This document shows, in pieces, positions 44,101 through 54,896 of a stretch of 64,000 nt of DNA (its first letter is position 1; each line of letters opens with the position of its first letter). The position numbers were made by a program, and so were the translations under genes. The notes under the pieces are model-generated. The model was not told the origin of the DNA. It made no database searches and saw only the letters and a program-made list of their open reading frames with translations. This stretch comes from Actinernus sp. WN-2022 (taxonomy: Eukaryota; Cnidaria; Anthozoa; Actiniaria; Actinernidae): contig JAOWCC010000577.1 of the NCBI GenBank assembly GCA_030867875.1, positions 86,223,740-86,287,739 on the forward strand, given 5' to 3'.

Positions 44101-44173
44101 TATATAAATGTAGAATTATTATTATTAATACTACCCGAACATTGCTGCTAATAACGGGAGCCGTTACTTTCGG

Positions 44174-44559
44174 AATTGTACGGTATTTTGTGCCGAGCGT
44201 TTCATCTATTATGTTTGGTACAATCTTACAGAGAATTACAGTACTGTCACTTAGTCTTTAATTCGTGAAAGTAAGCTACGAACTTTAAGGTGTTTTAGCT
44301 TGGACTCATACGGTCTTAACATTTCAATCAATATAGTCAGTTTAAACATGTTTTTCTCGAAAATCGTACTTTATTATATTACATATATATTAAAAAAAAT
44401 ATGATTTTCGACTGAACTCTTGTCATGAATATTTTGATTTTTAAACTGATGAGTAGATATAAGATCTAAAATTTACCATTTTAAGTGCAGATCATAAATA
44501 GTGTTCGCAGGTTAGGGGCACCGCTTTGATACACATACATGTATATATGTGGCAACATT
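44174..44559. other. No gene seen
   Basis: AT-rich, without frames or inverted repeats. Confidence 0.5.
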
Positions 44560-44830
44560 ACTAATGATTTAATACTGGTTAGTAGGTAGAACACGGTCTA
44601 GACCCGGCAGGATGTCGGGTTCATTCGAATCCCGGCAGCGTCCTTGGGAAGGGACATATAAGCCGTTGGCCTTGTCTCCTTCCTCTTATACGGAGGGGGA
44701 CGTAAAAGAACCTGTTGTGTTATTTCGAGAAAGAGTAAGGGATTGTCTCCCAACACAACAGCCTGGTATTCTGAGGTCTAACAATCACTCATGTTTGTAA
44801 ACTGGATGGCAGCACAATATCATTTCATAT
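44560..44830 (+). repeat. tRNA-derived SINE
   Basis: A tRNA-like head with an A-box-like TTAGTAGGTAGAACAC and the B-box-like GGGTTCATTCGAATCC. The body AAGCCGTTGGCCTTGTCTCC, GGGGGACGTAAAAGAACCTG and tail ACTCATGTTTGTAAACTGGA match the SINE at 29195-29600. Confidence 0.75.
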
Positions 44831-45109
44831 CACAAAAATAACCTTGTGAAGCGCATTTGAAAATACCCATATCAGTAGAATTTTCTTTACATAAATGAAT
44901 GCATTTACCTTACTAACCAACCAACCAAAACGGCTTGTATGAACAAAATGTATGAACTGAAATGAATCTATTAGGGTTAACTCGATCTCTCTACCCACAC
45001 ACATGAATGCGTCACACGCTATTTTTCGCCGTGATAATCAGAATAACCGCCGGCAAGGAATCGGTATTCACCGGCGAGTTTAAAGGAGCACTAGCTGTCA
45101 ACTCCCAAA
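44831..45109. other. No gene seen
   Basis: AT-rich spacer between the SINE and a dispersed repeat. Confidence 0.5.
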
Positions 45110-45245
45110 TGATAAACTTTCTCATGACGAAAGACAAAAAATAACAACTCAGAGTATGCTTTCCAGGTATACTGGAGAATATTGTTTTTGATGAAGAATG
45201 AAAGAATGAAGAATGAAGAATGAAGAATGAAAAAGATTCGAGTAC
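45110..45245 (-). repeat. Dispersed repeat copy with GAAGAAT heptamer expansion
   Basis: Inverse copy of the repeat at 10491-10620. The stretch 45193-45231 is a tandem array of GAATGAA/GAAGAAT heptamers (about five units) where the other copy has one. Confidence 0.65.
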
Positions 45246-47746
45246 GTAGATGAACAATTTTTACTGTTTTAAGAGAAATTTAGAGCAACTTGAAAACGGT
45301 TCACTCAGTGAAACCGAAATCAAGTTTTTAGGAAAAGCTTTTGTAATTATCCATTTTAATCTTTACCATACTCTATTGAAAACGTCTGAAAAGCATATCA
45401 AGGCATTCACGTGGTGTTTCTCTTCTATATCAGGGTGTTCATAATTATTTTTGTAGTTTATTTTAAAGAAACTTGAAGGTTCAACTTGCTTAACATAAGT
45501 CCTTTTTATCTTTGTCCCTTCTGTCCACGTTGACAAACGCCGGATGGCTTTAGATAAAAGCAAACAACGAGAACAGTGCTGCATTGTAGCTTTTGTGGAG
45601 AAAACTTTATATTTAACCGGTTGTAAAACCCAACAGTCAGGTTTAACAATGCATGTTAAAATCCCTGTATTGAAGTGTTGAATTCGTGATTTCTCCATAG
45701 TAATAATTATACCAACACATATATCTTTCTATTTGGATGTTTATGAAGAACGTTTCAGGTACCAGCAGCTTGATATAATCATTGAAAGCTGTTGACTTGC
45801 TTGTTATATCATTCAACGAGATACGACACGCCGTGTACACAGACAAAGTCGATGTTTATATAAAAAAAAACCTGTATGGCGTGGCTGAAGGCAATTTTTA
45901 TGAATAGACGATGATATAATTGAACGCGACAGCATTAGTATAACTGAATCAGAAAACAACGGAAGCGTCTGCAAGCAGGCTATATAAAACCAATGGCTCT
46001 AGGCTAATTGGAAAAGGAAAAAACGAGGAAAGTTTGATTACATGTTTTACTACCTGTAGAGTTTTCGTATTAAACTTTAATGTCAGTAATGAAAACATCG
46101 TTAAGCCATGAAAAAAGCGTATTAAGTTTTTGTACAACTGAAGGATTTTTAAAGGTTTGGATTTGACTGTCTGAGACAATTAAATATTTCTAACTAATTA
46201 ACACGTCATGACCTCATTATTGTGGACAGTAGCTTTACAAACTATGTATAGGATGAATTTCTTTTTGAGATATTATAAACTTTTAAGTGTGATCACGAAT
46301 TTCAGCCGTTGCCAAGGGTTTTACCTAATTTATTTAATGGCTTTACAAATAAGCTATATAATGTTTTTCCACTCAACTGGTGACCACATTGGAAATAAAA
46401 TAGTAGAGTCAAGTTGGAAAACTGAAGAAGATAAATCTCCGATCCTAGAATAAGCAGATTCGATCCCTGAACAGTCGACCTAATTCGTTATGTCCTCTGT
46501 TTGCTGTTAATTGGTTTTGGCTTTCACTTTGAGCACAGGGGGCCCACACACTGTGCGGTGTATCCATTTGTATAGGAAATATAATTACGAGGATTACAGA
46601 AAGGATCGAACTGTCGCGAAATATCGGGAAGAGTATGGATTGCATATTTGAATACAAAATACACATAAATTTGCCTCGCTGGTGTGGTTTGTCGTCTTCT
46701 GGCTGAAAACAGCAAGTCTTGTGATTTTGGAAGGTTAAGCGTTCGCTGTTCACTGAGACAAATTTTGTGTTAAATGCCGTATTCAAATTTGCATGTTCTT
46801 CGCGACACTTCGATCCTTTCGGTCAGTCCTCATATATTTCCTATAAAATTAAACTGATACACAAACGTATTGTTTGGACCTCCTGTGCTCTGAGTCGCTG
46901 TTCGTTCTACTTCTACTGGGATTATCCACAAAGGCTCACTACATGATGTGGATTGTGTTGGTGCATGGAAAATCAGTAGTAAAGGAATAAATGTGTAGGG
47001 CAATAAATAATATAACGTACGTATACTGAAATGAAACGAGTAACAAGTAACGAGTAACAAGTCTAATAAAACAATCCATCTAGCTAGCTATAGGGCGCTT
47101 TTGAAGCCTTCGAGAGAGGGCCGTGGTCTATGACATTTACAGCTAGACTCGGTTCCGTACATTTTAGTGTATTTGGATTACTGCGCCAGACACGAGTGTT
47201 TTTGCAGAAAGTTTCTTGTTAAACCTATGAAAGAGGTGGTAGGAAGTGGTGTTTTTTTCAGCAAACGTTGTGAACATAGCCATCGGTATTTATTTTTATT
47301 CTCATTTATATCGCGATAAAATCTAAATTAACCTGCTCTTCTAGTGTTAATCAGTGATAAACCGACTCTACTTTAAGCCGCACGCAAACACACACTAATC
47401 CTAAACTCTAAAGCTTAAAACCGATCATACTTCTGTTGGTATGCTAAAAAGGAGCTTTGACATGAAATTCACTTAAACTTGATGTTAAACGTAATCACAT
47501 TTCCTCTCCCTGGTGTTATTTCTATAGCACCATTCCACATATAAAACGCAGAAACACGTGCTGTTTTGACTTCCAGAAACTGAAACAAAGATACAAATTT
47601 TGAGTGGCTGTTTTGTTTCAAGTGAGCCTGAGTATCTTATTCCTAAAAGTTATTCAGTGCCATTGAAAACCACACTGAAGATAAAAATACATACCTGATA
47701 GTCTTCTCTGGTCGCTGCGACTTTCTAATATACCTAATTCGCGTCT
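45246..47746. other. No gene seen (2.5 kb)
   Basis: Frames of up to 113 codons on the minus strand (46445-46786, 45363-45698) have no domain and no consistent splice context. GAGTAACAAGTAAC is repeated near 47038-47060. Confidence 0.45.
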
Positions 47747-47904
47747 CTCAATGTTGTCCCAATACAGCTAGCCAGATCATGTGATATCTCTTAGGGAATA
47801 CAGTGCTTTGTGATGAATTTATGCATTTCCCCTCGGGATAAACAGAAACAAAGCAGCTTTTCTCAAGGTCTCAGTCAGGTGGTCTGTATTGGGGCAACAT
47901 TGAG
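47747..47904. mobile_element. 158-bp MITE related to MITE B
   Basis: CTCAATGTTGTCCCAATACAG and CTGTATTGGGGCAACATTGAG pair with one mismatch. Internal CAGTGCTTTG and CATTTCCCCTCGGGATA blocks and the following AGTCTATT recall MITE B. Confidence 0.65.
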
Positions 47905-48236
47905 TCTATTCTACCTCTTCAGTAGAAGTAGAAGTACAAGTGGTCTTATCAGCCGGAATTGCTTCATTTGATATCAGTCTCCTCTGGGTTGAATCTGATA
48001 ATGTATTTTGGCCGAATTAACCTAGCCGAATGCGCTATTGCCGGATGACGTTCCTTAGCCTTGAACTTGAATCAATCAATCGATTTTTATCTCAAGGTTA
48101 CAGTCAAACGAGGTCAAGCGTCCCTACCTAAAGCTAGAACCAGAATTCGAAACGAAGTTAATATACGTTCATTATTGGAAATTTTGATTTCATTCTTCGT
48201 TCACTTTTGAATTCAAAACGAGCCTCAATTCAAGAC

Positions 48237-48678
48237 TCGAATTCTGATTGGATTAATGAACAAAGGGCTTGTAGTGCACCTGTATTTCGCTTGTATAAAT
48301 TATGGGCTTCTGAAGCTTCCATATTTCCATGGATTCAAAAACATCATTTGTCATAATAAGGGTTTCACTACCGCAATCGGGCCGGCTGGAAAGGGAAATA
48401 AATTCAATCAGAGCAACTATTTTGGTTACATCATACCGCATACATTGTGACCTCCTAATCTGATATTTGCTATGTGTTGTAACCTTTGTTGTAAAACGCA
48501 TTATATCTTTAGTTCTCTCAAATGTGCAGAAATTCCAGATTCGTAAACTCTTCCCAGCAGATTTTCGTTTCGTCTCATGATCATTCTTTCATTATACAAA
48601 GTCGGGACATGGGTCTCCTGTGGTAACTATGCCATACAAGGTACACGCCTTTTGTTCATTAATCCAATCAGAATTCGA
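48237..48678. mobile_element. 442-bp element with 32-bp TIRs
   Basis: TCGAATTCTGATTGGATTAA...AAAGGGC and its inverted copy GCCTTTTGTTCATTAATCC...TTCGA differ at one position. Frames inside (64 and 82 codons, antisense to each other) look non-coding. Confidence 0.7.
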
Positions 48679-49306
48679 GCATATTTTATCCATTCAAATC
48701 TTCATCCGAGTAGCCTAATAAGCTCTTTAAGTGTAATCGTATCAGTGAATATAGAGTCGTGCTCACGTTCTGATTGGTCGAGAAATTCGTACCAACTCGC
48801 TATATTTACTTGGCGTCAGGTGAATATAGTATTTTGCTGTAGCTTTCTTCAGCAGTGCTAAAATATATTCAGCAGTAAATTAATATATTTGCGTTCATTT
48901 TATCTCTTTTTCTAGTAGTTATCAAGTAACAAATTCTAAAACTCCATAATTCATTTACAAAGTTTACTTACAATCGAGTTTCGGTTTCAGTTTGCCTTTA
49001 TTCGGTGCTGAATAGGCCACATTTCACAAAGAAATAACTGATCTACAAAGTGCAATGAAATAACACATCAAGAGCCTTTGAGCTTATCTGATAAATTACG
49101 GAACCATTAGTGTTTACTCACAGTCTTACTTGAGCTATTTTCTATGATTTTTCACTGAATGAAACTAGGATACCCTTCTCTTGAGCCCTCCGTGTGTTTA
49201 CATCAAGCCTTAACTGATACTGAATTCGGCTCTTGATTTACCATGTTCTTTGATTTCAGCGATGGCTAATTTTAATCCACCAAGTATGTTCGTAGGTTTC
49301 CAGCAC
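48679..49306. other. No gene seen
   Basis: No inverted repeat or domain-bearing frame. Confidence 0.5.
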
Positions 49307-49315
49307 ATTTGTGCA

Positions 49316-50336
49316 CAATCTCGTACCCAGACCCCATTTGGTTTCTTACTGCGCATGCTCGACGAAATAATAGGGCTCTGGAAGAATCCGATTTTTGTGT
49401 ATTCTGATTGGCTGTTCTGAACAATGCAATTTTACCGGAAGTCAAACATAAAGTAATTTATTTGGACAAATGCTTTGAACATTGGGGTGTATCTAAACGC
49501 CTAAAATCGTTGGATTTTACCTAAATGGTTGTCGATCTCTTCAGGGATTCTTAAATATTTGCTTGCATCCTATCGGGAGTTCAAATCACTTCAGCGGCAA
49601 ACTCAAATCATACGGTACATGAATTCGATAATCGAACCCAACCAGCAGTAACAGTTGATATACTACGCATTCCCATTTTAACAACATTGTTCGTAAGTGC
49701 TCTATAGGCAGAAGTGGCATTTTCCGATCTCTTAAACTTGTGAACTGGCACTGGTCGCTTAAATATAAGCGTTTGTATTGATGAGAATGCAACGAACTCC
49801 AGCCTTCAAGGAGCTAAAAAAAAGTACGAGAGAATGGCAAGTAAAAATGCCTTGACTTGCTTCTACGGTGTATTCAGTTGCTGTTTGTGTGGTCATCGGG
49901 CTCAGGTAAGGCGATTTCAGCGATCAGTTTTCGATCGCCATGAATCCTCTTCACGTGTACTGGAATCTGTGATGTCTGATTCCGAATCCACCGATACCGA
50001 AACACGAGCCTGATGCATGAAAATAAAGCCTTAAAATCCAAACTGAAAACGGCAGAAGATGAAAGAGACTCCCTAAGGGTTGCCCTGACACTAGCAAGCA
50101 AAATATCACTATCAAAATACCGGGCGAACTCCCAAATCTAAACCAAAACATAGGCCTGAGGCGCTGAGCGAGAATCGAACCCGAAGAAACGACTTCTCAG
50201 GTGACGTAATGATAAGCATGCGCAGAGTTGCCGGAAGTCCGTGATTCGCGGACTTCCGGAATCGGATTCTTCCAGAGCCCTATTATTTCGTAGAGCATGC
50301 GCAGTAAGAAACAAATGGGATCTGGGTATGAGATTG
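49316..50336. mobile_element. Second 9-bp-TSD transposon (CAATCTCGTACCCAG TIRs)
   Basis: TIRs of about 80 bp begin CAATCTCGTACCCAGACCCC and return inverted at the right end (CTGGGTATGAGATTG). A perfect 9-bp duplication ATTTGTGCA flanks it (49307-49315 and 50337-50345). The first 15 bases match the gene-carrying element at 21028 at 13 positions. The interior lacks a transposase but holds a coding-like coiled-coil exon end at 50013-50141 and a CCGGAAGTCCG/CGGACTTCCGG hairpin near 50233-50260. Confidence 0.75.
50013..50141 (+). pseudogene. Coiled-coil exon fragment inside the second 9-bp-TSD element
   Basis: The frame reads MHENKALKSKLKTAEDERDS and LRVALTLASK, then a stop at 50139-50141. Heptad-like spacing of hydrophobic residues and alternating K/E suggest a coiled coil typical of a C-terminal exon. 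The frame is closed about 40 codons upstream. I cannot name the source protein. The setting inside a TIR element suggests capture. Confidence 0.4.
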
Positions 50337-50687
50337 ATTTGTGCATTGACTCAGTTCAAACCGCCCGAAACCAGCTCCTTCCACTCGCGGTACTAGCAGA
50401 AATATTTCCGAGCTGAAAAATGCTGCCGTTTTGTTCATTTCCATTCATATTGTCTACATTTCTTCTCTTTATAATTGACAGTACGAGGTCTTAGAAATGG
50501 AAAATACTGATTTAAATACTGACAAGTCTATTTTCAATTGAAGTGTTTTTCGTTGTTTCTCTTAATTCTTTAGAAACCCATTCTTGTAGCCACTGGAAGT
50601 CTGTTTGGCATATACAGTGAACCGTAGCGACACGTGATGATGCAAATGTTTGTCAAAAAATTATTCTCTCACACGCCGTACTTGTAT

Positions 50688-50705
50688 GGGGGGGGGGGGG
50701 GGGGG
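50688..50705. repeat. 18-base G run
   Basis: An uninterrupted poly-G. It could be a terminal remnant of a G-run MITE, but the GGTACC modules are missing downstream. Confidence 0.85.
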
Positions 50706-51078
50706 ATTGATTGATAAAAGTCATCAATGAAAATGTCTCAGAATTCACTATTTTGCCCCCAAATTTTCAGGACCTCCCTACGCCCATGACTGACACCAAT
50801 TTCGTATATCACATCCTCACCACCGAATTGCTCTTCTCAGTGTTCTGCCACCGAGTATTCAAAGTACCATTCATTCCAGATACCACTTAATAACTTAGAC
50901 TGGTGATCCACAACAACTTTCCATCAGTTGAAGACAACTGGAATTTCTTGACCCAATCCTTTGGGCAGATATGGCCTAATTTCGGGTGGCTCGTTTCACC
51001 TCAAGTTAAATAAACGCCGTTTGTTAGACAGTTATTAACCAATAGCCCGCTTCCGAGATATTGCTTGGTTGCACGTAA
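50706..51078. other. No gene seen
   Basis: No long frame, no inverted repeat. Confidence 0.5.
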
Positions 51079-52152
51079 CGTCATCGCCGCCAGCTTGGTT
51101 GACATTAACTCTTTGTCGTCCGATCGTGTGTGAGCTCAATTGGTGAAATCCTGAGTGCTAACTCAACCCTCCCCACTCAGTTCAAGTTTGGCTAGCCCGG
51201 GGTAGTTAAATACTGCTGACTTTTTAAGCGGAGGGCTCAAACTTTCTCCACAATGCCATTCGGGTGAATTCTACGAACTGGTCGACGGTAGGTATTGCAA
51301 CTTCTGTAGGGTTTCCAATGAAATGTGCTCTCAGAAAAATGCCACTGTCAGAAAGCTTGAGGACATCATTAAGTCTGAGGACGGCTGAAAATTACTTGGT
51401 TTGCTTTTAGTAGGCCGTGTGAGGGGATTTCACAGGGTTTTTCCGTTGTGTTTGTGCTTTCCGACACAGGAAAAAAATATTCACTCAAATCAGTTGGCAG
51501 TCTTTTAACCCTGCTCAACCTATTAGGATGTGTTTTTGTCACTTTAAAGCAACGGCTTGAGTCCAAATCACCGCTCTTGGCTGTAGGGGTAAAAGACTTA
51601 TAAAAAAAAAACCTACCGGAGTCCCAGAGGGGGAGACCCCTTGTGATTTTGTTGTCCATTACCCAGCATGCAATTGGAGGTGGGAGCAGGAAAATGTGGT
51701 CGAGTGAAATGCAGTGCAAACATCGGCGTGGTTCACCGTCGCTTGGTGTGTTTTGTGAAAACAAACCTGCTGGTTGGAAAGATTAAACAAGGTACTGTAA
51801 CGACTGAGTGGTTATTTTGTGTTTGCTCTTAATTTCAAGTGCGAATGGGAAGGTTTTTTTGAGCCGATTTTCAGCTCCTCGAAATTCGTGAAAATCGAAG
51901 AAACGAAACAATCGCCAAAACAAATGAGCTTTTCTCCATAGTGAAAGAGTAGAGCGATCCCTGTTATAGCTCTGACTTTGAAGCCATACATCCCTTCGCA
52001 TAATATCGCAACATCGTCTTTCCATCATGTCTAGACGTGATGCAATAATTTTTCTAGTGACGGACTCATGCGTCTCCTATTTACAGGCTCGGGAGGTAAA
52101 GAGTTAAACCAAAATATTTTTTTGTTTGATTCAACCAACATGGCCGCCACGT
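51079..52152. mobile_element. Possible 1.07-kb TIR element with unknown frames
   Basis: CGTCATCGCCGCCAGCTTGG plus ATTAACTCTTT at the left finds an inverted, interrupted partner at 52097-52152 (AAAGAGTTAA and CCAACATGGCCGCCACG). Inside, the minus strand has frames of 131 and 81 codons (51369-51764, 51783-52028), and the plus strand a short frame ending YCNFCRVSNEMCSQK near 51340. None is assignable. The arrangement resembles a cargo-bearing element but no target duplication was confirmed. Confidence 0.4.
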
Positions 52153-52208
52153 CTTTGTTATTAGAATCTCTGGGGATGGATTGCAAACCAGCAATTGTTA
52201 TCTTCAAT

Positions 52209-52255
52209 AAGCCTTTTGCAGCAGTCACGTGCTGATATGATACTTCGTTAACGAA
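52209..52255 (+). mobile_element. Single terminus of MITE C
   Basis: GCCTTTTGCAGCAGTCACGT GCTGATATGA matches the left end of MITE C at 22568. No opposite terminus was found, so it is truncated. Confidence 0.6.
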
Positions 52256-52299
52256 TGAATCGAGCTTTTAGAATGTTATTATTATTTTAGAATATTGTA

Positions 52300-52636
52300 T
52301 TTATTATTCAACATTTTTATAATGATCTCAACTACTTTGTACCTAACGTCTCACTGAGACTCTATGCCGATGATACACTCCCAACTGGATGCGCATCGGA
52401 TGTATCCCCTACCGTTCTCCAGTTTGTGATCAACAAAGATCTACAGTTATACTCTCCACATGGTTTGAACAGAACTATCTTTCCATCAATGATAGCAAGA
52501 CACAGGCGCGCGATTGCCATTGGGCCCTGTAAATACGAATACGATATCGAATTGAATGGCTGTCACATAGAGCTCCACAATTATTTAAAGATACTAGGTG
52601 TTACTCTAGATCGAAGACATCAAGAAAACATGTGAC
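52300..52636 (+). pseudogene. LINE reverse transcriptase fragment (part 1 of a split LINE)
   Basis: Frames give FYNDLNYFVPNVSLRLYADD (RT motif C) and, after frame changes, AIAIGPCKYEYDIELNG and LKILGVTLDR, the segment just after the catalytic YADD. The LINE continues at 53685 with AYAKAVALRRIRLF. About 1.05 kb of foreign DNA lies between. Upstream RT motifs are absent. Confidence 0.75.
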
Positions 52637-52905
52637 CCTCCCCCCACCAAAAATATATTTTTATTAACCATGTGTGGAAATCTTTACGTCCCTCCTTTAG
52701 GGCCGCTACGTGGGCTACTATGCAAAAACTAGGTGGAATAGAAAATATTTGAATAGAATATAATCCAGGTGTCATTCCTGCAAACAAAAAACAATCATCC
52801 AAACCCCTATATATAATATACCACGATATAGCGAATGTGTATGTTTAAGTAACGTTATTTATATCGTCACTTTACTGCCCGGAAGCCACCTGGCTCACAT
52901 ATCAG

Positions 52906-53490
52906 TGGGATTCTCAAAGCATCAATTCACTATGGGCAAAGATTCGCGAGGACTTGATTGGGGAAAATGTGCTTGTGGCGAGTGCGAGGAGTTTGAAAGA
53001 GACACCGGAGTGTCTTGCAGTTATTGTGGTTGTCCTCCAGCGCGACATACCAAGAAGAAATCGTATTGTGTGGCCAACACCACTGTTGAAATTGAGATAT
53101 CGAGCACGAGCACCAGACAGGGAGCCCCGGGGGGGTGATTCCCATATAAAATGAGTAGGGATGCTCGTCGGACATTTTCGATTTGACCCCTAAGAGGTAC
53201 TAAAATGGGCGTGGCTCAAGCTTATTTTGACCCCTAAAAGATAATAAAAATGTAAATTGATAACAGCTTTTTTGTTCAATTGACACCCGACCCCTAAAAG
53301 GTACCACTTTACATAGAAATGTCTGTGTTTGATGGTGGATACCCTAAGTGGTACCAAACTCCTGATTTTGACCCCTAAAAGGTACGACGAGCATCTATGT
53401 ACCCCTCACATAAGGGAGCCCCCCCCCCCCGGGCAGGGAGCACCAATTTGGAAAGATGAAGCGCTCGGCCGGACGAAGGAATCCACATAA
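52906..53490 (+). pseudogene. Cys-rich (CxCxxC...CxxCxC...H) exon split by a MITE
   Basis: The frame opens after a possible acceptor CACATATCAG|TGG and has an ATG at 52932. From that ATG, Cys13, 15, 18, 29, 32, 34 and His39 form a compact metal-binding-like cluster (GKCACGECEEF, SCSYCGCPPARH). At 53118 the frame enters a 308-bp MITE. Removing the MITE and one copy of its 8-bp duplication restores the frame: ISSTSTRQGAP then IWKDEALGRTKEST and a stop at 53488-53490. The exon was therefore coding when the MITE landed. I do not know a name or function for the domain; zinc binding is inference. Confidence 0.55.
53126..53433. mobile_element. G-run MITE, 308 bp, 8-bp TSD, inside an exon
   Basis: Ends CCCGGGGGGG and CCCCCCCCCCGGG; exact 8-bp duplication CAGGGAGC at 53118-53125 and 53434-53441. 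The interior is nearly identical to 35769-36091, including TCGTCGGACATTTTCGATTT and the GGTACC modules, so the family has moved fairly recently. Confidence 0.9.
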
Positions 53491-53684
53491 TTTTGTGTAA
53501 AATTAAACTAGACAGGATGTCTTGAATGTGGGATACTTTCACTGTATTTCTATCTGTTTGAAGCAGCTTAAGAACTGGAAAATTTAACAGCCGAACTTTA
53601 AAAAAGACAACGACATCTCGGTTTCTGATGACCTTCCCCTCTGAAGCCCCAGCCCTCCCCCCAATAAAAAACGTACCTTCCCTT

Positions 53685-54210
53685 AGGAAGGCTTACGCGA
53701 AAGCTGTTGCGCTTAGAAGAATACGTCTTTTTATAACCACAGTCACAGACACTATGATACAGTTGTACAATACATGTATTGTCCCTCACTTTGAATATTG
53801 CAGTCCGATACTTATTAGTATAGGAAAGGTTCAATCCAAACGCCTAGAGGATGCTAACTATTATATTTTAAGGACGCTAGTAGGATATACTAAATCTTTA
53901 TCCTATGAAAATCTACCGGCTAAAGCTTACGAACACGTCTACTTTAGGTCACCGAAGGTGCTGTAAATCGGTAGTTCTTCTCTACAAATGTCTCAACGAA
54001 CATGTCCAGTGTCACAATATATTGGTTACTTATTAAATTAGGAAATACACGCTATAAAACTAGAGGAAGTTGTACCAAATTAGCTCAACCGAATTTTAGT
54101 TTAGAATGGATGCATAGATCTTTTACCTATATAACTAGCAGGCTATGGAACACATTACCTACGAAGGTACGAGAAGTTTCAAATGTAACGAATTTAAACG
54201 CGCTTTAAAT
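53685..54210 (+). pseudogene. LINE ORF2 C-terminal fragment (part 2 of the split LINE)
   Basis: 53687-53900 reads AYAKAVALRRIRLF, MIQLYNTCIVPHFEYCSPIL and LEDANYYILRTLVGYTKSLS. After frameshifts, 54050-54208 reads TRYKTRGSCTKLAQPNFSLE and SRLWNTLPTKVREVSN. These are the thumb and C-terminal tail of a non-LTR RT. It joins conceptually to 52300-52636. Confidence 0.8.
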
Positions 54211-54896
54211 AGCTAAGGTAGAACTTAGCACGCAGTTAACTTGTAACTGTATTATTTGCGATAGCCTTTGATTCGGCATGCGTACTTCTCCTATAGTTTC
54301 AGTAGTTTAATTATCACGTCATATTTTTAATATAAATGATAGTTTTTAGATATATTTGAAATGTATATATATAGGGTTTATAATTAAGATATATATTCTG
54401 TTCAATTTAGACTTTTTAATTTCACGTTCACATTATTAGAACGAGTTTGTGACAAGCTCTTAGGTGTACGTGGGTAAATTACCTCGTTATTTCGGAGCTA
54501 GGTAAATATTCTGCCACTATTCATCTCGATACCAGAGAATAATTGTTAAATATTTACCTTGACTGCGTCTAAAATACCAGTAGTCACTTCGACTTCAGTG
54601 AATAACTTATTGTTAAATCTTCTTTTTATTTTATAAGTAATTATTTTCGTATTTGGATACTCTTTTTTTATCCTTTTGGGAATGGCAGCAGGTACCCATT
54701 CACATTTTTCACAGAAGAAGTAAAATAATATTCCCTTCACATTGTAGGATTAGAACACCAACTGCATGTTTCTACTATTAGAACTTAAATCCCCCCTGGA
54801 TACAAATTATCCCAGCTGCTTTGACAATGCCATTAATCTGCACAATTTTACTGTATCCAAACTTGTGTCCTCCGTTACGTTTACTCCCGCACGTAA
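54211..54896. other. LINE 3' UTR and unassigned DNA
   Basis: AT-rich sequence following the LINE coding end. A 64-codon minus frame (54546-54740) has a Lys-rich, exon-like composition but no recognised domain. Confidence 0.4.

Larger units (their letters stand above)
42861..44130 (+). mobile_element. 5'-truncated CR1/L2-like LINE with 10-bp TSD
   Basis: Flanked by an exact 10-bp duplication CTACCCGAAC (42851-42860 and 44131-44140). It starts inside the reverse transcriptase domain and ends with an RNA-hairpin-like GCGCCTTTGG...TTAAGGCGC and an (ATT)n tail. A 28-bp duplication of TTGATACGGTAGATCACACT near 42874/42902 marks the 5' junction. The precise target duplication shows one clean target-primed insertion. 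Confidence 0.85.
42838..44173. repeat. Split hairpin: target of a LINE insertion
   Basis: CCGAAAGTAACGGCT-A-CCCG (42838-42857) pairs with CGGGAGCCGTTACTTTCGG (44155-44173). Joining 42838-42860 to 44141-44173 gives a 56-bp sequence with a 19-bp stem, one bulged base and a short loop. The LINE at 42861-44130 sits in the loop. The hairpin is probably a very small MITE or its terminal remnant. Confidence 0.8.
52636..53670. mobile_element. About 1.05-kb insertion splitting a LINE
   Basis: The LINE coding sequence stops near 52620 and resumes near 53685. CCCTCCCCCCACCAAAAA (52636-52653) and CCCTCCCCCCAATAAAAA (53653-53670) form an imperfect direct repeat at the edges. Inside are a Cys-rich exon and a G-run MITE. 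No terminal inverted repeat is evident, so the mechanism is open (retrocopy, Helitron-like or recombination). Confidence 0.5.

Noticed and set aside
46445..46786. 113-codon minus frame considered as a host exon
   Set aside because: No recognisable domain, no splice borders, and an alternative frame across the same DNA is also open.
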